DNA of 64,000 nt from Siphonodentalium dalli (GCA_032622095.1 CP136063.1:185731956-185795955), one strand, 5' to 3'. Shown: positions 1 to 12,214, counted from the first letter of the stretch. Notes: generated by a model not told the origin, from the letters alone. A program made the numbers and translations.

Positions 1-690
1 ATCTGAATGTCGTGACTTTGTCATTTGTTTGTTTTTTAATTTGTAAGTAAAATAAGTATTGGTTTTTCTGACAATAAGTATGGTTGTCAAATAGCTCCGT
101 ATGGTTGGAGAGCGGATTATCGGGGATGATGGGAGTCATCTTTTAAGATTATCATACTAAAAGAACATCTGGAAGCAGAAATGCATACCGATTTTACAAT
201 TGTTTTAAGGCTTCTAACATTATAAACATGACATTTTTTCGATTGTAAAATAAGTATTGATTTTTTTTGGACAAATAAGTATGGTTGTCATATAGCTATA
301 TAGGTATGGTTGGAAAGCGGATTAGCAGGGATGATGTTGGCCGAGACTCTTATCCGAAAAGAACATTTCGAAATAGAACTGCATACGTATTTCACAATTG
401 TTTTAAGGCTTCTAACATTGACATGACATTTTTTCGTTTGCAAAATAAGTATCGATTTTGTAACAAATAAGTATGGTTGTCTAATATGTATGTATATATA
501 TGTATAATTAGTTGGGCAAGTTTTACATGAATGAATTGATCGATACGAAAAATAACATTTGGAAAGATACCATACACAATAAGTCTTGATTTTTTTTCTG
601 ACAAATATATGGCTGTGAAATGGATATGACTGCCATGGAGAGCGGTTTGGGATGATGTTGGTCGAGATTATCACACAAAAATAACATTTA

Positions 691-1674
691 TGGTGCGTTC
701 ACATGTACCTGCAAGAAAATATCTGCAAGAAAATATCAGATACAATTGTACCCTTATATTGTCTTGCTGCAAAGATTAAGCCTGTGAGAACGCGGCGGTT
801 TTGATGGCATTGATTCAGCTCAATCAGAACACTATATTAGTCGTGCTGGTTAAGTGAATTGGGTCTGGTAAACAACCTATAGTCCATATTGGCAATTCAT
901 AATATGGCATTTCCAACTGTTGACGAGTATTACCGTAGAGTCGGTGGGATGAGGCACTCACCCACCTGTAGCCACGTTGCTCTCACGCACAAAGACCTTG
1001 TATATAATGAGAAAGTGTTCACCATGCAGTTGGAAATTTCATTTCTGACATTATTACACCAACAGTGGGTTGAAATTGTTCTAGTTGCCTGAATTTCCAA
1101 CCAGTAATGAATGTATGTCGAATTTGTTGTTTAGACCAACATTTGCATCTCGTCCTACTTTTGGTCAAAATATTGGTTTGATGTTTCCTCTATGTCCCTC
1201 CCTCCCTGGTGTCCAGTCAATATTCAAGTTAAAAAAACACAAGGCATGTGAGGTACCAGGTTGGAAATTCAAAGGCGATGGGGAGGGGTGCAAACGTGGT
1301 TTGACGGAAACACTCTATAGATATACGCCTCTACATATCCATACAATACTTCAGCGATTCTGTCAACCCATCTAAAAAGGAATTACGAGATCAGTTGTTG
1401 AAACAGACGATACTATTGGTGGATCATAACTCGAGTGCGTGAACTGTTACATAACTCGAGTGCGTGAACGGTTATAGCGAATGCCTTAGAGATTATTTTA
1501 CGGATGACGATGACCACCAATCAAGGTGAACACATATCACACACAGGCGACAACATACCCGCCCACTCCCTCAGTGCCTCCATCGGATATTTTCGTGTAT
1601 TACTTTTTTTATTGGTCAAGTAAGTCACATGGGGCATACCTGATATTTTCTTGCCCGTCATGTGTACACGCCAT
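691..1674. mobile_element. Non-autonomous TIR DNA transposon, ~985 bp
   Basis: The ends are imperfect inverted repeats of about 33 bp: the left end reads TGGTGCGTTCACATG then GCAAGAAAATATC, and the reverse complement of the right end reads TGGCGTGTACACATG then GCAAGAAAATATC. The uninterrupted sister copy of the array near 3840-3860 shows the empty site. Comparison is compatible with a 3-bp duplication TTA (right copy now TTG), which would suggest PIF/Harbinger, but this is inference. Inside is a short direct duplication containing ACTCGAGTGCGTGAAC near 1428-1466. No transposase is visible. Confidence 0.75.
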
Positions 1675-1970
1675 TGAATAGATATGCATACCTGTTTCAC
1701 AATTGTTTAAGGCTTCTAACATAGATATTACATTTTCATTTGCAAAATAAGTATTGATATTTCTGACAAAAATGTATGTTTGGCAATAACATATGGGAAA
1801 TAAAACTGCATAGTAAGCTTAATTTACAATTTTTTACAATTGTTTTAAGGCTATTAATATTGACTCGACATCACTTTTGTTCGCAAAATAAGTCCGAAAG
1901 GAACATTTGGAAAAAATCATGCATCCTTATTTTCTACCTGGTTTATAGTCCACGTTCACAAGTCAGGCAT

Positions 1971-2720
1971 AACAAAAGATGGACTGTCGTCCGGTATATA
2001 TGCCCCCTTGTGGCATACCACCTAATGTGGGCATACCTATAACATGCCTAAACAGACATCGGATGGACCAAAAAGCCAACATTTGCATATAAACAAAAAT
2101 GGATAACTCTAGAACGGAAACTCGAACAAAACGATTGAATCCTCTATTGAATGTCCCCATAATAGTGAACATCCATACATACTTTCATTGAGATCCGGGG
2201 ACTACCTGTTCAAGTTATGACCTGAACAGAAATTTCCAGATAAACAAATATATATGCATAACTCTAGATTGGAAAAGCCGAACAGAACAATGGAACCCTC
2301 TATTGAATGTTCTCATAGTAGTGCACATCCATACCAAATTTCGTTGTTGCAGTTATGACACGAACAGACATGGGACAGACCAAAAAGGCAACATTTTTAA
2401 ATAAACAAAGATGAATAACTCTAGAATGGAAGTGAACAGCCAGACCGAATTTCATTGAGATCGATCCCCAGCACAAATGTTGAAGTTATGACACCAGACT
2501 GACAAAAAAGCCAACATTTCCAGAGAAATGAAGATGAATAACTCTAGAATGGAAAATCCGAACAAAACGATGCAACCCTCTTTTTAATGGCATCATACCT
2601 AATTTTATAGAGATCAGATCACTACTATTCAAGTTATGACATCAACAGACATCTGACGTACGCACGGACAGACAGGTGAAAAACGGTATACCCCCTCTTT
2701 TTTTTTTAAAGGGGGTATAA
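1971..2720. mobile_element. Element with ~175-bp internal tandem core (pearl/Helentron-like layout)
   Basis: It begins GATGGACTGTCGTCCGGT, continues with repeated units of about 170-180 bp (ATAACTCTAGAATGG, AACAAAACGATGGAACC, CATCCATACCAAATTTCATT, GTTATGACATGAACAGAC) and ends in a small hairpin made of ACCCCCT, a T run and AAGGGGGTATA. A second, longer copy lies at 57941-59163. The insertion point is resolved by the empty sister locus around 4110-4125. A conserved head, a variable tandem core and a hairpin tail are the layout of bivalve pearl elements and Helentron-like elements. That assignment is by layout only. Confidence 0.65.
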
Positions 2721-4307
2721 TCATATCCCCTACATCATATATCGGTATGATGATATGAATCGTTCTATGTAGTTAATTCCCTGACAGCATTCCGTTTAAA
2801 AATTAAGTATTGATTTTTTTTCTGACAAGTAAGTATGGTTGTCCCATAGGTATTTTGACATGGCTGGAGACTGGAGAGGGATTAGCAGGAATTATTTTTA
2901 TCTAGATAATCATACAAAAAGGTCAGATATTGCAATAAAATTCCCAAATTATTTGACAAATCGTTTTAAGGCTTAACAGCAACCCGACATTTTTTTTAAT
3001 TTGTTAGTAAAATAAGTATTGATTTTTCTGTCAAATAAATATGGTTGTCACAAATGTATATAGACATGGTTTGAGACTGGAGAAGGGTTAGCAGGAATGA
3101 TTTTTATCTAGATAATCACACAAAAAGAAAAATATATGGGAATGCAATTGCATACTTAGTTTACAGACCTTTTTAAGGCTTAACAGCGACCCGATATTTT
3201 TTTTAATTTGTAAGTAAAATAAGTATTGATTTTTCTGACAAATAAGTATGGTTGTCAAATAGTTCGGTATGGCTGGAAAGCAGATTATCGGGGATGATGG
3301 GAGTCATCTTTTAAGATTATCATACTAAAAAAACATCTGGAAGCAGAAATGCATACCGATTTTACAATTGTTTTAAAGCTTCTGACAGTAACATGACATT
3401 TTTTCGATTGCAAAATAAGTATTGATTTTTTGACAAAAAAGTATGGTTGTCAAATAGCTTTATAGGTATGGTTGGACAGCGGATTAGCAGGGATGGTATT
3501 GGTCGAGATTCTTATACGAAAAGAACATTTAGAAATAGAACTGCATACGTATTTCACAATTGTTTTAAGGCTTCTAACGTTGACATGACATTTTTTTTTC
3601 GTTTGCAAAATAAGTATCGATTTTGTAACAAATAAGTATGGTTGTCTAATGGGTATGTTTAATTGGTTGGACAAGTGTTACATGAATTATTTGATCGATA
3701 CGAAAGGAACATTTGGCAAGATACCATACACACAATAAGTATTTATTTTTTTCTGACAAACAATTATTGCTGTGAAATGGGTATGACTGAAATGAAAGCG
3801 GATTAGCATGAACGATGTTGGTCGAGATTATCACATAAAAAGAACATTTAAAAATAGAAATGCATACTTGTTTTACAATTGTTTAAGATCTTACATTTTC
3901 ATTAGCAAATAAGTATTGATATTTATGACAAACACATATCGGCTATAAAACTGCATACAAAGCTTAATATGCATTTTTTTGTACAATCGTTTAAGGCTAT
4001 TGATATTGACTCGACATCCTTTTGTTCGCAAACAAGTCCGAACGGAACATTTGGAAAGAATCCTGCATCCTTATTTTCTGCCTGGTTTATTAGGCCACGT
4101 TCACAAGTCAGACATAGGCTAATTATATCCCCTAAATCATATATCGGTTCTAAGTAGTTAATTACCTGACATCATTTCGTTTACATAATAAGTATTGATT
4201 TTTTTTCCTGACAAATATTTAATATTGATGCACAATTATTAGATATATGTATATGGTCGGAGAGGCATTATAAGGGATGTTGGTCGAGATTACCGATACG
4301 TGTTCAG

Positions 4308-4918
4308 AATCTTACCGTCCTCTCATCCAACGTTGGCTCCCAGGACTATATTTAATGTATATAAGGCATTTTAAACCTTGTTCTCGGTTGTTCTCGGTAA
4401 ATAGGGTGACCCATAAAATGTTAATAAAAAATTCTCGCACTCACGCCACTCAGCTGTCAAATGTTTACAAATGGATGCTACTTCTCAACTTTTACCGGCT
4501 TTTACCGGTGGGTTGGATAAAAAGCCATCTTGAAAATCGCGAACCAGTAAAAAGGCTTATAGAAAAATGTTGTGTACAATATACTACAATGGTACCCGTT
4601 GATTTACGGTTTTACAGTATTAAACTGTCCGCGATCCGTTTCGTCCTCTCAATAACTTAGAATAAGTAATTCCGACTTTTTGGTTATATTTATAGCTATA
4701 GTTATCGACTCAGTGCTTAAACAATGGAATAAAAGTCATATTTGTGTTAATATGAAATCAGCAAATGCTGCAAATAATATAACTTTTCAATAATATAGCA
4801 TTGGTCATCTCATGTCAGCTCATAGTTCAGTAATATTTGTGTTATAACACAATTATACAACCGCCCTGGGATCCAACGTTCTGGGAGCCAACGTTGGATA
4901 GCAGGCCGGTAAGATTCT
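4308..4918. mobile_element. MITE with ~38-bp TIRs inside the array
   Basis: The left end AGAATCTTACCG followed by ATCCAACGTTGGCTCCCAG is matched in reverse complement at the right end (4880-4918). The flanks carry GATACGTGTT on the left and GATACTGTTG on the right, a possible ~9-bp target duplication with a 1-bp indel, which would suit a Mutator-like element. The 127-codon reading frame across it (4277-4660) resembles no family I know and starts in the array, so I do not call a gene. Confidence 0.65.
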
Positions 4919-5060
4919 AGATACTGTTGAGATTACCACACCAAAACAAGATTTGGGAATATAATTGCAATCGTTTTAAGAGTAAACAGCAACCCCACAT
5001 TTTTTAATTTGTGAAATATGTATTTTTTTCCTGACAAATATATATGGTTGTCATATATAT

Positions 5061-6174
5061 AGTTGTCGTTTGTAGCACACAGTCCGAGAAGTCTGATTGT
5101 TATTGCTCAGTTCAACTCGATAAAAATTAAAAGAGACGAAATGATTGACAGTCAGTCGGTACAGACCTCAAACTTGTCAAAGTGAAGGTCACAGCGCGCG
5201 CCTGCGCAATACTCGCGCAATAGATATTTTGAGTCCTATGCGCATGTGTAACTTGTAAGCCAAAAACCATACTTATTTTACAACCATACTATTACTAATA
5301 TTTCAGAACACCAGGCCTTCACAAGGCTTCAAGTTCAACTTAAACTAATAAAAGTTCAGCTGCACTGCTGTGTCAGACTCAGTGTGAGTGTGACTGCACT
5401 CTCAGCAGCTCAGTGACTCTAAAGTTCTGCGTGAAGGAGTACAACGACTGACTCACTGAGCGAGTAACACAAACAGTAACCAGCTGTTAACAATAACAGT
5501 AAGTTGATTAACTGAGTAAGCTGGTAAGCTGGGTAACGACAACTGGTGACTGGTCTCACTCCGAAGTTCCATGTATTTATCGGAAGCAATGTCTCACCAA
5601 TGCATTTGAGATTCCAGTTTTTGCTTCACCCCCTCCTCCTGCTACAAGGAAGTGGCGATCGCCAACGGCCTGGACAGAATACAGAGGAAAATCTGATTTC
5701 GCCAAAAGCCCAATGGGCGCCGCCATTTTTAATCCACAACGACGATTTACTGCTGAATAATCGTTGACGTCTGGAGGAAAGTGAAATTTATAAGTTCACA
5801 GACTTGTATAATATTTGACTTTTTTAAATAGATCATAGAAATATATATATAATCAACAAATTCTCTAATATTTATTTTTATTTTCATATTATTCCTTAGC
5901 AACGGGGACGCTTAAGTGCGAGTCTTCTGTCTGGGATTTTCCGGTTAACTCAATAACTGTCGGAAGAAATGACATAATTTTAACTTTTCAGTCAAAAGTT
6001 CTTTTAAAAAATCGCCGGTCTTGTAGAAGTTGTAACTGCTGACCAGAAAACATGACTAATGTGTAATAATTTCAGTTTATTTCAGTGTTTTGCACCGTTC
6101 GTCTCAGATATTGTATTATTGGCATCATAATTCATATTCATAAATTCATACATGATTTGTTGTTGTTCTTCTAA
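5061..6174. other. Gene-free stretch with promoter-like composition
   Basis: This has less AT than its surroundings and contains CpG-bearing stretches near 5187-5240 (CGCGCGCCTGCGC) and 5640-5740. No homologous exon could be read. It could contain a 5' non-coding exon of the downstream PPP1R42 gene or the start of an unrelated transcript. Confidence 0.3.
5711..5736. promoter_or_regulatory. Candidate CCAAT + YY1-like site
   Basis: The sequence CCCAATGGGCGCCGCCATTTTT contains a CCAAT box next to GCCGCCATTTT, the reverse complement of the YY1 core AAAATGGCGGC. Such pairs are common at CpG-type animal promoters. No transcript start is demonstrable here, and the nearest recognised coding exon lies 6.5 kb downstream. 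Confidence 0.25.
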
Positions 6175-6881
6175 GTGTCGGCGCACACGATCACGGTTGT
6201 CCCCGGTTTACCCGGCTGCGGTGTAAATCGGGCCCGATAAAATCGGGGGGTTCAGCGCACACGAGTCCGATTTTCACTCCGGTCATATGCATGCTATGCC
6301 TACGCTCACTGTAGTAAATAGCCAACTGGTGTGGTCAGCCGATCTAGACATTTACTATAGCTAGTAGTCATGGTGATTTATATTAATATGTATTTCTAAA
6401 GACTAATATTTATTAATAATAAACTGAATGAATATATAATATTAATAATAATATATTGAATTTGAGGTCACGGGCAATACTGTGAATACTGCCAATAGCC
6501 GTACATTGGCGTAAACTAACTTTCCACAGCTACCGCCTTCTTGTTGCGATTACTATATACGGGCACCTATTTTCTGCCCATAGGTCTACCAGCAGTTGTT
6601 ACTTGTCGATGGATCAGAATTCTTGACATAATTTTCGAATAGCGGTCGCTGCTAACTATTCCGACATTTTGAATAATGTTTGACAAGCAAAACACGCGCG
6701 TTGCCATCGTCACGAGCCGGTTTTTCCGGATGAAATCAAACTCAGTTTGATCGGTCCGGTTAAATCGGATCCGACAAAAACCGGCCCAAAGTGTCGGCGC
6801 ACACGATCCCGGTTGTCCCCGATTTACACCGCAGCCGGGTAAACCGGGGACAACCGTGATCGTGTTCGCCGACACTTACTG
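6175..6881. mobile_element. TIR element with compound inverted ends, ~705 bp
   Basis: The left end AGTGTCGGCGCACACGATC followed by GGTTGTCCCCGGTTTACCCGG recurs inverted at 6838-6880. A second, forward-oriented copy at 6791-6835 makes the right end itself a hairpin. An internal piece (6517-6656, minus strand) matches 10795-10945 on the plus strand, including ACCGCTATT, AAGAATTCT and GCAACAAGA. No transposase can be read. Confidence 0.65.
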
Positions 6882-8313
6882 CTTGGACTGTAAAGTCATT
6901 CCAGTAATGGTCTCGTTGTACTCTCTTCTCGTGTACTTTCTCGTGTGTGCTTATATAACTCTATGTGCTGTGATACACTTGTACATTTAAAAATACTCTT
7001 GTGCGCATGCGTTAGGAGTAACATTGTTAATTATTTAATTTGCCACAACTGTGCTTTCAGTTCCATCAGATTCAAAACGTTTGGAAGATATAATGTATGA
7101 TTGGAAAGCCTCTAACATCTGTTTTCTCTGTACTGCGTCCATCTCAGTGTCATTCCCCGTAAGCAGGCCTGGCAATATGGCGCGAGCAATTTTATCGCTC
7201 GCGCAATTTCAATTTGGCGTGGGCGATATATCGCTCGCGCAACATTCACTACCCAACATACTTTTGCAGTCGTAATTTTGATGAGTTATCCATTTGAAAA
7301 CATATAAGGCAACGCGACATCGCATCTTTGAAGCAGGAGACACATGCTATATACCACCGGTATATCTAATTAGGCCAAACCATGCTACACACCCGTCACC
7401 AGTGACAGACTGACGATTACATGACCTAACTGTGAAATTTGTTACAATCCTAATAAAACAACACCAGCTGTGACCACTGGCAAAAACTCCTCTCACATGC
7501 CATAATCATGCATTGTTCATCACATAAAGACACTAGCCAGGTTCCTATCTAAACACCGCAGAATGTGAAACACACCTGAAATTTATAAGGCCTTACTAAC
7601 TACCTGCATGCCCCAGTGTGAATCGGACCGTGTCAGTGACCAAGGTAACACACTCATTGGATCGCTTGCTGCACACATCAAAGCATGCTCATGTGTATAC
7701 ATTGTTTTAAACATTCAGACTACAGGCTACAGTTGAGTTCAAAATCAATTTCGATAACAAAATGGTACCACTACTAGTAATTTGTGTCATTGCTCCGATT
7801 GATTCAGATAATATATGAAATTAGGCCCTATATACGGACTACCTATTATTAATTTGAATACATTTGTTCTCAAAGTCTGTGTAGGCCCATACATACAACT
7901 ATGCGACTTTTGGAAAATCTACTGTATGCAGCTATGCTTATTCTTATCTTAGTACGCCTGCACGTAGGCCTATGCATGCATCCAGATTATTGACAGATCA
8001 TGTATGGGTGAGTGACGTGTTTGACGTCAAATTATGATACGGTAGGCCTACACATTGTTATCCATTTATACAGTAACGTAACCCGTCATTTGATGATCAG
8101 GCATAAAGGAACAAACACAACAATACCATATATGCAAGACATGGTATAACATTTATAAAAGTACTTTATTAAACATTAATAAGTTATACAACATTCATTG
8201 ATAATTTCACAATTAATATATGATTATAAATTAATTAAATTTAAATATTATCACTTACCACATAATAAGTTATATGCAATATGACATATGTCAGTTTACT
8301 TGTATTTCATATG
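6882..8313. other. No gene recognised
   Basis: AT-rich sequence with one local inverted motif at 7179-7240, where GCGCGAGC/GCTCGCGC recur around TTTATCGCTCGCGC. The last 150 bp (8160-8313) are probably the 3' tail of the neighbouring minus-strand LINE, with AATAAA on the minus strand near 8165-8170. Confidence 0.3.
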
Positions 8314-9775
8314 TTACAACATAAATACCCCATAAAACAGAAATTGCCCCTGCAAAGTATTTTGGCGAGGGCGAATTTTAGCCCCTGCAGATTTTTCATA
8401 AGGCCAGCACTGCGTAAGCACTTGTAGCCTCGTCCTCACCTCTTCATCGCCACCCGCATATAAAATCGTTCTGTAACTCTCTTCCAATACTCCTCTCTCA
8501 CTCTCAAACTTCTTGCACCTGTTAATGTAATGGTTGATATCTTCTCTCTCTTCACATTCATCACACAGATCTGTAGTGCAGTTGTTATCCCATTTTACTC
8601 TGCTACTAAGTAATCGATGTTGTCCTGCTAACACTGTAGCTCAGCTGGTTGATGATCATTCCAACTCTTCTGGACTTCCCTTTGAAAAACTTCACTTTTC
8701 CAACTTCATTTATATGCTGATTTATATGCCTTTCTTCTCCAAATTTGTATCTGTAGTCCCATCTCTCAATTGCCTTAGTTTTTATTATTTTATTTGCCTC
8801 CTTCTTCGGTACACGTTCTGCACTACATTCGTTTGACTCTGTAACCGCCGTAAATTGTTTTGTAACACAGGCATCTTTGGCAAGTGTGTCGGCCATTTCA
8901 TTGCCCTCTATATTCATATGACCAGGCACCCATGTGTAGTCTACACTATTCCCATCTTTGCTCAGATTCTGCATATGTCTTCTTATCCATACTACTTCTT
9001 CTATCTGCTCTCTCGGAATCTCATGTGACTGCACCATTTTAATGACAGCTCTGCAGTCCGTAAACACTCTTATTTCCTTGTTCCTTACACTGACTTGTAT
9101 AAGATACTCCAGCCCAATCTCTACTCCTTTAAGTTCCGCTTCTATAGCTGCACACATCGGTCCAACATATACCTTCTTCTATCTGCTCTCTCGGAATCTC
9201 ATGTGACTGCACCATTTTAATGACAGCTCTGCAGTCCGTAAACACTCTTATTTCCTTGTTCCTTACACTGACTTGTATAAGATACTCCAGCCCAATCTCT
9301 ACTCCTTTAAGTTCCGCTCCTTTAAGTTCCGCTGACTTGCTTTGTTTCTTCGTTCTCCATCCATAAAAATCATCGCCGCCGCACCAGACTCCCCTTTACC
9401 ATGTTCTCCATGTCTAGCTTTCGTTGCCCCATCACTGAACACAGCTATATGCCCCTCCTTCATGTTTTCCACCCAAGTCATCACCTTTTGACACTCTTCT
9501 TCTTTGTTTCCTTTCATGTCTTCACATTCTTCCACACAACTAGCCACTTCTCTCTTCGAAAGTCCAAAACAGATGAATTCTTTGTCAAATGTGAAATCAC
9601 CTTCAATGCTCTCTTCTTTTAACCCTGTCTGCATTGTATTGAAACACGTTTTCATTAGTGTGAAAGGACTCGCAATCTTCTCGTTACCTTCATGTTCAAC
9701 CCTCCATTTATAAAAATCTGTCTTCAATGGGTGTTTGTTATTCTTTGCAATTAGTCTTGCATACTCCTGCGCCAC
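8314..9775 (-). pseudogene. 5'-truncated LINE fragment: RNase H domain plus zinc-knuckle tail
   Basis: Read 9775 to 8314, the frames give the end of a non-LTR retrotransposon ORF2. RNase H motifs appear in order: VFSDGATKARHG with the first catalytic Asp (in 9299-9775), then IEAELKGVEIGL with the Glu, VFTDCRAVIKMV with the second Asp, and TWVPGHMNIEGNEMAD with the final His/Asp region (8606-9157). A tail with CDECEEREDINHYINRC follows (8314-8634), a CX2CX7HX4C knuckle typical of Jockey/I/CR1-type ORF ends. The reverse transcriptase and endonuclease are missing. The reading frame is broken by a 178-bp internal tandem duplication and by a frame change near 8620. This is a dead copy, and the exact clade is not assignable. 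Confidence 0.85.
8995..9321. repeat. 178-bp tandem duplication inside the LINE RNase H region
   Basis: The stretch beginning ATCTGCTCTCTCGGAATCTC at 9003 restarts at 9181, and about 145 bp are repeated almost exactly. Because 178 is not a multiple of 3, the duplication shifts the frame. A 15-bp doublet CTTTAAGTTCCGCTC lies at its edge (9302-9331). Confidence 0.85.
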
Positions 9776-10029
9776 ATGATCGCCATCGGAATTTGAAACT
9801 GGAAACCGGTGATTCGTAATCTGTATATACTATATCATAATCATATGTCTGTGTCCTAATCCTAGTGCTAATAGTGGGTGCAGTGCAGGAATACATTCTG
9901 GTTTTGTGTCCATGCACACTATCCCTGTTTTCCCCGATTAATCTGCGGCTCATGATGACGACAACGTGCATGTAGTGATCTGTACAAAATGTTGGATTGG
10001 TTTATAAGCGCCGAACACAATGTGACACA
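9776..10029. other. No gene recognised
   Basis: A short spacer between the LINE fragment and the next TIR-like element. No coding similarity seen. Confidence 0.3.
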
Positions 10030-10947
10030 TGACACGATGCGATATATATATCGTACGACAAATATCGGGCACCGGTTACAGGTCAAATCTTAGAGTGGGT
10101 GGTGGAAAATCATTTCAAGACATTTTGTCGCACGATCGGCCACGCAAGGTATCAAATAATTTTGATTTTCTACGATCGAGTCATGCGATTTATGCGAAGT
10201 AGCCAATCAGATTTGACTATTAATATGATCATTTGGCGATCACATGTTTTATTTCACAAAAACATGGCGTCTAGCATCCTTCAAGTGGTGGGATATTTTG
10301 ACGGCGGAAGAATGCATGAATTGATTGAGGCATGGGAATCATATATTCATGCCTCTACAATAGAACTACAATTGAATACAAAAACAAAACAAGCTAGGTG
10401 GACATCAGGAAATTGGTGTCTATATGATATCTGATTGTGAATTTGCATGGGGAATTAAATCAGGTATATATACTATAGAACTACAAACACTTGTAATATT
10501 AATATATTTATTGGAAATTCTTATTAAATATACACGATAAATACACATAAGTGACATATAGACCTAGCTATGCCACGTTAATAATATATAACCCACTGCA
10601 TTCATGAGAAAATAAGCAACCAGATCGTACGATCCGATCGCATCGTGTGCGGTGGTCTATCGTAAGTTATAAAAACAGAAGTCGCATGACTAAAATCGGA
10701 CCGTGTGCGCACACCGATCTTACCGGTATATCGCAAGGGTCTACGACAAATATCGTGCAACATATATCACATCGTTGCGGCGTGCCTTAGCGGCGACCGC
10801 TATTTGAAATTAAGAATTCTTGTTGATCGACAAGGAACAATGGCTGATATAGACCTGCGCCTGCGGGGAGAAAATGAGTTCCTGTAAACAGTAAAGGCTG
10901 TATAATAATCGCAACAAGAGGGCGGCAGCTGTGGAAAGGTCTATTAC
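10030..10947. mobile_element. TIR-like composite element with small ORFs
   Basis: The motif CACGATGCGAT at about 10033 recurs inverted at about 10638 (ATCGCATCGTG), and the block is rich in CGATC/CGTACG palindromes. A plus-strand frame starting at ATGGCG (10264) gives a short polypeptide containing HELIEAWESY. It vaguely recalls Myb/SANT-like or MADF-type helices of Harbinger accessory proteins, but is too short to assign. The 3' part (10795-10945) is shared with the element at 6175-6881, so the two belong to related families. Boundaries are approximate. Confidence 0.4.
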
Positions 10948-11135
10948 ACCAAATCCAACTTGTGGGCGCTGAGCATGGTGGTGACTGATGTTCCTTGACG
11001 ACTATAATTGTTCTTTATGAATCTAGCGCTCCTTCGCTGTACTTTTTCGAGGTGGTCAATGTCTTTCTTTAGGTGGGGGTCCCATACTACTGCTCCATAT
11101 TCGAGTGTTGATCTTACTGTAGCAATGTAAGCAAT
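10945..11135 (-). pseudogene. LINE reverse-transcriptase C-terminal fragment
   Basis: The minus-strand translation contains VRSTLEYGAVVWDPH, then a block with DIDHLEKVQRRSARFI, then SVTTMLSAHKLDL. This is the conserved thumb-side segment after the RT palm in CR1/Jockey-type LINEs. The palm with its catalytic Asp pair is absent, and there is no complete ORF. It is on the same strand as the RNase H fragment at 8314-9775 but separated from it by a different element. They may or may not derive from one insertion. Confidence 0.85.
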
Positions 11136-11349
11136 GCAATTTTGTTTGACCAGCTAAATTGTCCTCGGCTACAAACACGGCTACAGGGACATACGTTTTT
11201 GCAGATGAATGAATGTCTTACAGACTGAATACTGTTGTATATTGGTAAATCAATTATGGTGTTAATCTGTGATGCGATGATTTCCAGTCCGGTTTGTGAA
11301 TTGTGCATATGTCTGCAGACACTTTGTGCATGGTGCGATAACTCAAACA

Positions 11350-11750
11350 TTTATTATTCGATCGGAACCAAATTTTGTATATTTTTTCTCAGCACAAAAT
11401 ACAGATTATGGGTTCGAATATGGGTTTGATCCCCAAGTTTTTTTTACGGAGTTATAACGTACTGGCCCTTCTTTGACTTCACGCATGCTGCAATAACTCA
11501 AAATAAATTTATCTGATCGAAACCACATTTGGTATGTGAGTTTCTCAGCCCAATATACAGATAGAATAAATTAGAATTCGAATATGGGTTTGATCCGATT
11601 ATTTGAATGAAGTTATGGCCCTTTTTTTTAAAATAAATAAAATTGTTTTAATCTTTGAAGATTAACATTGAATGTTATGGATTTTAGCAACCAGGCTGAG
11701 AATAGCTAATCACCATCGCCAATTGATTAAACATTTGCCGATCGTTATCT
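11350..11750. repeat. Dispersed repeat fragments
   Basis: Two blocks carry the GATCGGAACCAAATTTTGTAT / GGGTTTGATCC / GGAGTTATAACG theme seen in the tandem core of the F element at 13216-14502. Positions 11651-11745 share TCTTTGAAGATTAACATTGA and following bases with 24484-24590. Confidence 0.6.
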
Positions 11751-11898
11751 GATAGCATCCGTGGAACTCTGACATAGATTGAACATCTGTGGTATTTCTT
11801 TGGTGATAGTTGTCGGGTCAGATGCACACTGCCTCTTAACGACACCTGTGTCATCAGACTGAGGATCATGAGCTTTAAAAACATTTCATAACTCTGAT

Positions 11899-12063
11899 AG
11901 CCTCGCATATATATGAGAATACATTGGCCTAACGATATTCACCTTCACTTTTAAGCCACTGAGTGCATTCTCTTATATATGCGAGACTCCCTATCGCATA
12001 TATAAGAGAATGCACTGGCATAGGATCTTTAATGCTGCACCAGCGCAGCTCTCGTCTTGAAAT
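11899..12063. mobile_element. Family C MITE, truncated at both ends
   Basis: Contains the diagnostic core arms GCATTCTCTTATATATGCGAG and CGCATATATAAGAGAATGCA plus the GCTGCACCAGCGCAGCTC tail, but lacks the TTAACCCTT termini. It lies about 150 bp upstream of the first PPP1R42 coding exon. Confidence 0.75.
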
Positions 12064-12214
12064 GGTTTTCTGGCTCGACCATCTAGTTTCCAAATATCCA
12101 GTCGCTCGTCCATTTGTACAGAATAGCACTTCGATTCATAATGTATTCATTCTTTATTATAGAACATAGAATTGTCGAGGAGTAGCAGATGAGGAACAAA
12201 TTAATTCACCAAAA

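Larger units (their letters stand above)
1..5060. repeat. Degenerate ~200-bp tandem array, interrupted by insertions
   Basis: A recurring unit carries the landmarks AAAATAAGTATTGAT, ACAAATAAGTATGGTTGTC, GCGGATTAGCAGGGATGAT, GAGATTATCATAC and TTGTTTTAAGGCTTCTAAC in that order. The AATAAGTATT landmark recurs near 50, 249, 443, 1746, 2803, 3009, 3218, 3413, 3607, 3735, 3907 and 4187, with a typical spacing of about 195-210 bp. Positions 27-660 and 1675-1970 correspond to about 3205-4115, so there is also a higher-order duplication of about 3.2 kb. The array is opened by elements at 691-1674, 1971-2720 and 4308-4918. Short ORFs across it are repeat translations, not genes. Confidence 0.85.

Noticed and set aside
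4277-4660. 127-codon plus-strand frame
   Set aside because: Starts in the tandem array and runs through a MITE. No recognisable domain.
1-5060. Possible CRISPR-like regular repeat spacing
   Set aside because: Units are ~200 bp, degenerate and in an animal genome. There are no short direct repeats with unique spacers.
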